Origin: Kiritimatiellia bacterium
GTDB lineage: Bacteria; Verrucomicrobiota; Kiritimatiellia; SLAD01
DNA: 12,385 nt
NCBI GenBank assembly: GCA_007126995.1
Contig: SLAD01000019.1
Location: forward strand, 1-12,385
Direction of reading: 5' to 3'
In this document: piece by piece, positions 7,296 to 12,385 of the stretch
Numbering within the stretch: the stretch's first letter is position 1
How the letters are laid out: the number at the start of each line of letters is the position of its first letter
The notes under the pieces: generated by a model
What the model saw: only the letters and a program-made list of their open reading frames with translations
Database searches by the model: none
What the model was told of the DNA's origin: nothing
Program-made: the position numbers and the translations under genes

Positions 7296-8889
7296 CCGCG
7301 GGCGCAGAGGGAGGGGTGCCATACTAAGACTTCTATGCTTGGGCGTGGTCTGCTTCAGCTTGCAGGCGCACGCTGCGGAGGATGTCGATACCCGCGGCGT
7401 CATCGTATTAGCGAATCGACAGGTGCCCGAGTCGGTGGAATTGGCGCGCCACTACATGGAGCGCCGCAGCATCCCGGCCGAAAATCTGTGCGTCTTAGAT
7501 CTGCCCAAAGGCGAACAAATGTCGCGCAAGCAGTTTAACCACGAGCTGCGCGAGCCCTTGTTGCAGTTTCTGCGTGACGGTGGCTGGATTGAGCAAGCTC
7601 AGCGGCCTGAGCGTGATCGCGAATATCACGAGACCAACTGGCTGACGCAGCGTTCTGAAGTCACCTATTTAGTTTCAATGTACGGCGTGCCCTTACGAAT
7701 TGGTGACACGCGATTCCGGTTGGTCAGTCGACTCGCCGATCATCTGGGGAAGCCCGAATACAAGAACATGGCGGCCGTCGATTCCGAGTTGGCGTTGCTG
7801 CTGGCGCCGCCGTACGCCATTTCCGGGCCGAAGACGAACCCGATGTATCGCACCTTGTTGTCCCAACGAAAGTTCGATGACACCTACTTGATCGTTGCCG
7901 TGCGGCTGGATGGCCCTGATGCGGGCGCCGTGAAGCGGATGATCGATGATGCGCTGGAAGCCGAGCGCTATGGGCTCTTGGGCCGAATGTATTTTGATGC
8001 GCGGGGGCTCACACAGAGCGGCTACTTTATCGGCGACTTCTGGATCCGTGAGGCGCACGAGCGGTTCGCGCGAATGGGGTATGAGACCGTGATCGATTTC
8101 GATGAATCACTATGGCCGGAATCCTATCCCATGGAGGAGGTGGCCCTCTACATGGGGTGGTACCATGAAGATGTGATAGGGCCTTTCACGCGCGACGACT
8201 TTCAGTTTCGGCCGGGAGCGATTGGATACCACATTCATTCCGCCAGCGCGGTCTCGCTCCGAAAGCCCGATCGCTATTGGGCCGGCCCGCTTTTGGCGCG
8301 AGGGGCCGCCGTGTCCATGGGCGCGGTGAGTGAACCCTTTTTGACCTACACGCCCAATTTGAAAATATTCGCTGAGCGTCTGATTTACGGACACACATTT
8401 GGCAATGCCGCCTATATGAGTCAGCCTGTTTTGTCGTGGCAAATGACGTTCATTGGTGATCCGCTCTATCGTCCCTTTCGCTATCCGTTACACGTGCAAC
8501 TCAAACATTTGCAGGAAGATGCCCGCGAGGAGATCGAGTGGGCGTATCTACGGGAAGTCAACACGATGGTGCGGCAAGGACGATTCAATCCGGCCTTGCA
8601 ATATCTGCGTCAGCGAATTAGCGAACAGGATAGCCTCATCCTGCGTGAGCGCCTGGCCGACCTCTACATCCTCAATGACCTAATACCCGCGGCAGGCCGG
8701 GAATATGGCGTGATTCTCGATCGTACGGAATCGCCGGTCACAGCGGCCCGTGTGGGGGCGAAATGGGCGCGCATTCTGCTGCAACTTGATGCACGCGATC
8801 GGGCTGAGCGTTTGGTTGCCAGCTTGGTTGATCGCTGGGATCATCCTACCATGCAGCATGTGAAGGACGTGATTGAGCATGTGGATTGA
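7270..8889 (+). CDS. TIGR03790-family exported protein of unknown function
   Basis: A 539-residue protein recognised as TIGR03790, a family of unknown function. It opens with a basic n-region (SRGRRGRG), a hydrophobic core (LLCLGVVCFSL) and a likely cleavage site after QAHA, so it should be exported; there is no lipobox. Conserved stretches are GVIVLANRQVPESVELARHY, YLVSMYGVPLRIG, ALYMGWYH (about 292-299), GYHIHSASAV (319-328), RGAAVSMGAVSEPF (344-357) and GDPLYRPF (396-403). The last 120 or so residues are helical and TPR-like. The start is uncertain: ATGATG at 7270-7275 lacks a Shine-Dalgarno sequence, whereas AGAGGGAGGGG (7306-7316) is ideally placed for an in-frame ATA at 7321. The frame stays open farther upstream, but that would overlap the previous gene heavily. 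The layout recalls a caspase-like (CHAT/C25) fold without the catalytic Cys; that is my inference. Confidence 0.85.
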   Translation: MMDFSLQHSRGRRGRGAILRLLCLGVVCFSLQAHAAEDVDTRGVIVLANRQVPESVELARHYMERRSIPAENLCVLDLPKGEQMSRKQFNHELREPLLQFLRDGGWIEQAQRPERDREYHETNWLTQRSEVTYLVSMYGVPLRIGDTRFRLVSRLADHLGKPEYKNMAAVDSELALLLAPPYAISGPKTNPMYRTLLSQRKFDDTYLIVAVRLDGPDAGAVKRMIDDALEAERYGLLGRMYFDARGLTQSGYFIGDFWIREAHERFARMGYETVIDFDESLWPESYPMEEVALYMGWYHEDVIGPFTRDDFQFRPGAIGYHIHSASAVSLRKPDRYWAGPLLARGAAVSMGAVSEPFLTYTPNLKIFAERLIYGHTFGNAAYMSQPVLSWQMTFIGDPLYRPFRYPLHVQLKHLQEDAREEIEWAYLREVNTMVRQGRFNPALQYLRQRISEQDSLILRERLADLYILNDLIPAAGREYGVILDRTESPVTAARVGAKWARILLQLDARDRAERLVASLVDRWDHPTMQHVKDVIEHVD

Positions 8890-9799
8890 TTCACACGCGC
8901 ATCTGGACGCCTTTGTCGCGGACGGATCCTGGCCGGAAGTGCTGGCTGGCATGCGGGCTGCACAGGTCGGCTCGGTGATCGCCATCGGCGGCAGCGTGGC
9001 CGCTAACGAATTGGCGCTTACGATGGCGCGGGAATATGCCGAGGTGCACGCCGTGGTTGGGTATGACCGGGATGAGGCCGAGCGGGAGCCGGACTTCGGC
9101 TTACTGCGGGATTTGGTTAACGCGGAACGCCCGGTCGGGATCGGTGAGACGGGGCTGGACTATTACTATGGACAGGAGACCGCCCGGCAGCAATGCGCGC
9201 TGTTTGAGCAGAACTTATCGGTTGCCGCCGCATACGGCTTGCCCGTGGTCGTGCACACGCGCGATGCCGAAGACGATACCTATCGGCTCCTGCGCGACTT
9301 TGTACGCGCATGGAGCGGGCGAACCAATGGGCAGGAGTCAAGAACCGACAGCGGCTCGGCGGGACGCCTCGCCCCACCTGAAGAGAATCCCGTGGCGGCG
9401 CAGATTGGTAGGGCGAATCCCGCGAAGCGGGATGAGCCGAATCGTGCTGTCCTCCACACCGCCGTGCCGGGCGTGATTCACTGCTACACCGGCACGGCTG
9501 AACAGGCCCTGAAGCTGCTGGAGCTGGGTTTTATGATCAGCTTCAGCGGCATTGTCACGTTCAAGAAATCCGACGCCTTGCGCGAAGTGCTGAAGGTCGT
9601 TCCCGATGACCGCCTGTTGATCGAAACTGATGCCCCGTATCTTGCACCGGTGCCCAAACGGGGTAAACGTAACGAACCGGCGTATGTCGCGTATGTGGGC
9701 GAGGGGATTGCTGATTATTTGGGGCGTCCCGCCGCAGAATTGGCGCAAATCACCGCGCAGAACACCCGCAAACTATTCAATTTACCTGTGCGGGGCTGA
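8879..9799 (+). CDS. TatD-family metal-dependent hydrolase with REPIN-like insert
   Basis: A 306-residue TIM-barrel metallohydrolase of the TatD DNase family; members have 3'-5' exonuclease/DNase or D-Tyr-tRNA-type deacylase activities. Metal ligands are visible: H6 and H8 in DSHAHLD, E90 in GIGETGLDYYYG, H126 in VVHTRDAE, H201 in HCYTG and D251 in IETDAPYLAP. Typical members are about 255-265 residues. The extra length is an insert of roughly 45-50 residues between FVRAW (about 145) and GVIHCYTG (from 198). Residues 158-187 of it are encoded by a palindromic repeat that keeps the frame open. The usual 'GxHPH' after the second strand reads GYDRDEA here, another oddity. ATG 8879 overlaps the previous stop by 11 bases and begins the canonical MxIDxHxHL. 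The metal site looks intact, so activity may be retained. Confidence 0.92.
   Translation: MWIDSHAHLDAFVADGSWPEVLAGMRAAQVGSVIAIGGSVAANELALTMAREYAEVHAVVGYDRDEAEREPDFGLLRDLVNAERPVGIGETGLDYYYGQETARQQCALFEQNLSVAAAYGLPVVVHTRDAEDDTYRLLRDFVRAWSGRTNGQESRTDSGSAGRLAPPEENPVAAQIGRANPAKRDEPNRAVLHTAVPGVIHCYTGTAEQALKLLELGFMISFSGIVTFKKSDALREVLKVVPDDRLLIETDAPYLAPVPKRGKRNEPAYVAYVGEGIADYLGRPAAELAQITAQNTRKLFNLPVRG
9352..9378 (+). repeat. REP-like unit, left
   Basis: CGGCTC, then a 4-bp stem GGCG/CGCC with loop GGA (9358-9368), then TCGCCCCACC. It shares its flanking arms with the right unit but has a shorter, unrelated stem. Confidence 0.65.
9407..9439 (-). repeat. REP-like unit, right (inverted)
   Basis: On the minus strand this is CGGCTC, then a perfect 7-bp stem ATCCCGC/GCGGGAT with a 3-base loop (9433-9417), then TCGCCCTACC. 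On the plus strand the conserved head reads GGTAGGGCGA (9407-9416). Confidence 0.68.
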
Positions 9800-9844
9800 T
9801 CACGCGCGCGCCTAGCCCGCATCTGGGGTTTGCACCAACCGCGC

Positions 9845-10804
9845 TCACTCGCTTGTCTTGATGTGTAGCTCGGGATGTTTGGACGCCACAAAGCTGTTGG
9901 GCGGGACGCTCTCCATCAGAAACACGTTGCCGCCGATAACGGATCCCTTACCAATCACCGTGTCGCCGCCCAGAATAGTGGCGTTGGCGTAGATCACGAC
10001 GTTGTCTTCCACGGTGGGGTGTCGCTTGATGTGTTTAACGGGTTGGCCCTGGGCATCCAGTGCGAAGCTCTTGGCGCCAAGCGTGACGCCTTGATACAGC
10101 TTCACATTGTTGCCGATCTGGCACGTTTCCCCAATCACGACGCCCGTCGCGTGATCAATGAAAAAGCCATGTCCGATTTGGGCGCCCGGGTTGATGTCAA
10201 CGCCGGTCTTCGCATGAATCCACTCGCTCATCACACGCGGCACAATCGGTATGCTCAACCGATACAGCTCGTGCGCCAGTCGATGCGATACAACCGCCAG
10301 TAGTCCGGGATAAGCCAACTGCACTTCAGCATAGGTTAGGGCCGCGGGATCGCCTTCATACGCCGCTTTGATGTCCTCAACCACGAGACTGCGCACGGCG
10401 GGCAATCGATCATACAGCGCGCGCATGGCCTCAAAGGATTCCTGCCGGGGATCCGTCGGTTCAGGCGCGCCTTCCATGATGGCGGCGGCGCCTTTCCAGC
10501 GAAAGGGAATGGCTCGTTCCATCTCCAGTCGGAGCAAGCGCCAGGCTTGACTGAGTCGGCGAATCAAGAAGAGGCCCAGCTCGTCCGGGTCCACATCCGT
10601 GTGCGACATGCGACCCGGCACCATCGAGTCAATCAGGATCTGGAGCGCCTCCACAATATGGACGGTGTTCGGATAACCATCCAATACGCTGTCGGGGCGA
10701 TCCTCGCCCTGATTGGAATAGAGTGGCAGTAGTTTTTCGACGGTGCCACATACCCCTTGTCCCATCGGAGTATGCTGGTCTGAAGCTGTATCTGATGAAC
10801 TCAT
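9845..10804 (-). CDS. cysE: Serine O-acetyltransferase (EpsC-type)
   Basis: A 319-residue enzyme that transfers acetyl from acetyl-CoA to L-serine, giving O-acetylserine for cysteine synthesis. Residues 40-190 are the helical N-terminal domain. From about 200 a left-handed beta-helix of hexapeptide repeats follows (VDINPGAQIGHGFFIDHATG, then VVIGETCQIGNN). The catalytic pair is D203 and H218, spaced 15 residues as in E. coli CysE (D143/H158); H262 in KRHPTVEDN is also conserved. The C-terminus is HPELHIKTSE, lacking the terminal Ile that lets E. coli CysE dock in CysK, so a stable cysteine synthase complex is less likely. The ATG at 10804 has GGAGAG ten bases upstream. No cys or O-acetylserine sulfhydrylase gene is adjacent, and I see no riboswitch upstream. 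It converges on tatD, 45 bases apart, without an evident terminator. Confidence 0.94.
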   Translation of the reverse strand: MSSSDTASDQHTPMGQGVCGTVEKLLPLYSNQGEDRPDSVLDGYPNTVHIVEALQILIDSMVPGRMSHTDVDPDELGLFLIRRLSQAWRLLRLEMERAIPFRWKGAAAIMEGAPEPTDPRQESFEAMRALYDRLPAVRSLVVEDIKAAYEGDPAALTYAEVQLAYPGLLAVVSHRLAHELYRLSIPIVPRVMSEWIHAKTGVDINPGAQIGHGFFIDHATGVVIGETCQIGNNVKLYQGVTLGAKSFALDAQGQPVKHIKRHPTVEDNVVIYANATILGGDTVIGKGSVIGGNVFLMESVPPNSFVASKHPELHIKTSE

Positions 10805-10837
10805 AATCGTCGATCTCTCCGTTTATCCGTCCTAGGC

Positions 10838-10866
10838 TTGAACGGCTGGAACGGTAGCGTTATCGT
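10838..10866 (+). promoter_or_regulatory. Candidate promoter for the oxidoreductase gene
   Basis: In the 115-base divergent region between cysE and the oxidoreductase, TTGAAC (10838-10843) and TATCGT (10861-10866) are 17 bases apart, each matching the sigma70 consensus at 4 of 6 positions. This is a weak pattern match, but it is well placed about 47 bases before the start codon. Confidence 0.3.
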
Positions 10867-10919
10867 GGCGGGGAAGCAAGTTTCGATACCAGCGAACGCA
10901 GTAACAACGGAGGCGCGGA

Positions 10920-11873
10920 ATGAAGGCAGTGATCTTGAATGCTTATGGGGGGCGGGACGTCTTGGAGGTGGCGGAGTTGCCCAAGCCCGAGCCGGGCAAT
11001 GGTGAAGTGCGGATCGAGGTATGGGCCGCAGGGGTGAATCCCGTCGATTGGAAAATCCGGGAAGGCTACTTGCACGACCGGTTGCCCTGTGAATTCCCGA
11101 TCATTCCCGGCTGGGACGTGGCCGGGCGTATCGACGCGGTTGGCCCGGAGGTCACGCAGTGGGAGGAAGGCGACGAAGTCTACGCCTACGTGCGCAAACC
11201 GGTGATTCAGCATGGCGCCTACGCGGAGTACGTCACCTTCGATGCGGCACACATTGCCCGCAAACCGAACAACTTCTCTTTCGAAGAGGCCGCTTCCGTT
11301 CCGTTGGCGGCGCTAACGGCCTATCAGTCGCTTTTCGATGCCGGCAAATTGCAGCCGGGCGAGCAGGTGCTCATTCATGCGGCTGCCGGCGGCGTGGGCG
11401 GCTTTGCCGTGCAATTGGCGCGCGCGGCAGGCGCCATCGTTTGGGGGACAGCCAGCGAAGCGAACCATGTCTATCTGAAGGAGCTGGGTGCGGATCATGT
11501 GCTGGACTATCACGAAGTCGGGGTTTGGGACCGGCTGAGAGAATCCATGCCGGACGGCATGGACCTCATCTATGATTGTATTGGTGGGGAAACGTTTGAG
11601 CAAAGTATCCCGTTGCTGAGCACCAAAGGCCGGATCGTGTCCATTCTGGAACCCACCCGCTGCCAAGCGCTGACGGAGCAAGGGACGCCGGCGTTCTATG
11701 TTTTCGTTGAACCCAGCGGACCCCAATTGGCGAAGCTCTCCGCTTTCGCGGAGAGCGGGAAGTTGAAATCGCATCTCGCGGCCGTCCTGCCCTTGGAGGA
11801 CGCGGCGCGCGCGCATGAGTTGATCGAATCGCTACACACCCGCGGAAAGATCGTTTTGAAGGTCCGGGAGTAA
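10920..11873 (+). CDS. NAD(P)H-dependent oxidoreductase, quinone-reductase-like MDR family
   Basis: A 317-residue zinc-independent medium-chain dehydrogenase/reductase. The N-terminal GroES-like domain carries GVNPVDWKIREG (38-49) and GWDVAGRIDAVG (64-75), typical of the quinone oxidoreductase branch. The Rossmann domain has the nucleotide-binding AGGVGG (156-161) in LIHAAAGGVGGFAVQLA. The catalytic-zinc Cys/His set of alcohol dehydrogenases is absent, as is usual for this branch. The expected reaction is NAD(P)H-dependent reduction of quinones or enones; the substrate cannot be told from the sequence. The ATG has a good GGAGG (10909-10913) six bases upstream. It is divergent from cysE and followed 40 bases later by prmC, which seems to have its own promoter. 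Confidence 0.9.
   Translation: MKAVILNAYGGRDVLEVAELPKPEPGNGEVRIEVWAAGVNPVDWKIREGYLHDRLPCEFPIIPGWDVAGRIDAVGPEVTQWEEGDEVYAYVRKPVIQHGAYAEYVTFDAAHIARKPNNFSFEEAASVPLAALTAYQSLFDAGKLQPGEQVLIHAAAGGVGGFAVQLARAAGAIVWGTASEANHVYLKELGADHVLDYHEVGVWDRLRESMPDGMDLIYDCIGGETFEQSIPLLSTKGRIVSILEPTRCQALTEQGTPAFYVFVEPSGPQLAKLSAFAESGKLKSHLAAVLPLEDAARAHELIESLHTRGKIVLKVRE
11735..11756. repeat. Perfect 9-bp inverted repeat inside the oxidoreductase gene
   Basis: GCTCTCCGC (11735-11743), loop TTTC, and GCGGAGAGC (11748-11756) form a perfect 9-bp, GC-rich hairpin within codons for LSAFAESG. No T-run follows, so it is not a standard terminator. It shares no sequence with the REP-like units in tatD. Confidence 0.6.
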
Positions 11874-11898
11874 GTCGAGCTGATCGCCGGCTTTTCTG

Positions 11899-11907
11899 TG
11901 TTATACT
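11899..11907 (+). promoter_or_regulatory. Extended -10 promoter of prmC
   Basis: TGT-TATACT is a strong extended -10: TG at 11899-11900, one base, then a hexamer (11902-11907) with 5 of 6 matches to TATAAT. The -35 region (GCTGAT, 11879-11884) is poor, as is common for extended -10 promoters. The start site is predicted near 11914, the first base of the prmC ATG. Confidence 0.55.
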
Positions 11908-11913
11908 GTAGGG

Positions 11914-12385
11914 ATGTCAGTTTTATCGCCCAATACTGAGCAGCAGGCTGAAACCGTCGGTACCGCGCTGACGAAGCTTGCGGACCTGCTGGCGTGCGCC
12001 GACGTAGAATCGCCGGCGATCTCCGCACAGTGGTTGATGGCTGATTTGTGTGATGTGCCGCGTCTGGCACTGGGCGATTATTCATCAACGCCGTTGACGG
12101 ATGCGCAGCAGGCACACTTTGAAGCGATAGTTGAGCGAGCGGCTCGCGCTGAACCCATGCAATACATCGTCGGGCACACAGACTTCATGGATTTCGCGTT
12201 GCGCTGTGATCACCGCGCCCTGATTCCTCGACCGGAAACGGAAGTACTGATCGCGAACGTGCTTGCTGACGCTGGTCTGGCCCAGCGTTCGCAGCCGGTT
12301 GTAATCGATGTGGGTACGGGCACGGGCTGCATTGCCTTGGCGCTGGCAGCCCAGTGGCCGAACGCCCGGATCACAGCAATAGACC
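11914..12385 (+). CDS. prmC: Peptide chain release factor N5-glutamine methyltransferase, N-terminal part
   Basis: The frame is open to the window end, giving 157 residues of a protein usually about 280 long. It methylates the Gln of the GGQ motif in release factors RF1 and RF2 using S-adenosylmethionine. The helical N-terminal domain is followed by EPMQYIVGHTDFMDFAL (80-96) and IPRPETE (104-110), which are diagnostic for PrmC. Then comes the SAM-binding motif I, DVGTGTGCIALALA (132-145). The catalytic NPPY motif lies beyond the window and cannot be checked. The gene has no usable Shine-Dalgarno sequence: GGG directly touches the ATG. The extended -10 lies seven bases upstream, so a leaderless transcript is predicted. 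prmC often follows prfA, but here the neighbour is an oxidoreductase. Confidence 0.93.
   Translation, partial: MSVLSPNTEQQAETVGTALTKLADLLACADVESPAISAQWLMADLCDVPRLALGDYSSTPLTDAQQAHFEAIVERAARAEPMQYIVGHTDFMDFALRCDHRALIPRPETEVLIANVLADAGLAQRSQPVVIDVGTGTGCIALALAAQWPNARITAID

Larger units (their letters stand above)
9352..9439. repeat. REPIN-like element: two inverted REP-like units inside tatD
   Basis: An 88-base palindromic element. Its left end is CGGCTC (9352-9357), a hairpin, then TCGCCCCACC (9369-9378). Its right end read on the minus strand is CGGCTC (9439-9434), a different hairpin, then TCGCCCTACC (9416-9407). The outer arms match at 15 of 16 bases, while the hairpins differ in sequence and size. 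That is the architecture of a REPIN (two REP units in inverted orientation around a short spacer, 9379-9406). It lies in frame within tatD and encodes residues 158-187. No RAYT transposase is in the window, and I see no second copy here. Confidence 0.72.

Noticed and set aside
9800..9844. Possible bidirectional terminator between tatD and cysE.
   Set aside because: Only a 4-bp GGTT/AACC stem and a loose GCGCG/CGCGC pairing are present, with no T-run on either strand.
10805..10919. Riboswitch or T-box-like leader for cysE or the oxidoreductase.
   Set aside because: The 115-base region is too short for a divergent leader plus promoters and shows no conserved aptamer-like or T-box motif.

Overview
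This is a gene-dense bacterial chromosome segment of moderately high GC with ten genes supported by sequence: eight complete and two cut by the window ends. Gene content points to the PVC superphylum (Verrucomicrobiota/Kiritimatiellota-like). The evidence is a TIGR03790-type exported protein, an FmdB-type zinc ribbon followed by a membrane-anchored zinc-ribbon protein, an EpsC-type serine acetyltransferase and a K+-dependent membrane pyrophosphatase. The phylum is an inference, not something the sequence proves. No rRNA, tRNA, CRISPR array, phage or transposase gene is visible, and no stretch above 300 bases lacks a gene.

Left block (1-3116, plus strand): the C-terminal end of an FmdB-type zinc-ribbon protein, a zinc-ribbon/one-TM protein coupled to it by a GTGA overlap, a COG3044/PF09818 'ABC-class ATPase' relative whose Walker A motif is broken, and dtd (D-aminoacyl-tRNA deacylase). 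Close spacing suggests one transcript. It meets rfbB (3118-4182, minus strand) tail to tail with a single base between the stop codons.

Middle block (4386-9799, plus strand): hppA (ion-pumping pyrophosphatase), a PhnP-like metallo-beta-lactamase-fold hydrolase, a TIGR03790 exported protein and a TatD-family metal hydrolase. Consecutive genes abut or overlap, so this looks like a translationally coupled operon read from the divergent rfbB/hppA intergenic region. The tatD gene carries an in-frame insertion that has the architecture of a REPIN: two inverted REP-like units sharing the arms CGGCTC and TCGCCC(C/T)ACC, each around a different hairpin.

Right block: cysE/epsC (minus strand) converges on tatD and diverges from an MDR-family NAD(P)H-dependent oxidoreductase (10920-11873). 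Next comes prmC, cut by the window end. A TGT-TATACT extended -10 places the predicted transcription start on the A of the prmC ATG, so its mRNA may be leaderless.

Most genes are housekeeping (translation quality control, release-factor methylation, cysteine and dTDP-sugar synthesis, pyrophosphate-driven ion pumping). The unusual items are the REPIN-like insert inside tatD, the pseudo-ATPase candidate, the TIGR03790 protein with a possible caspase-like fold, and the predicted leaderless prmC. No clear intrinsic terminator was found at either convergent junction.
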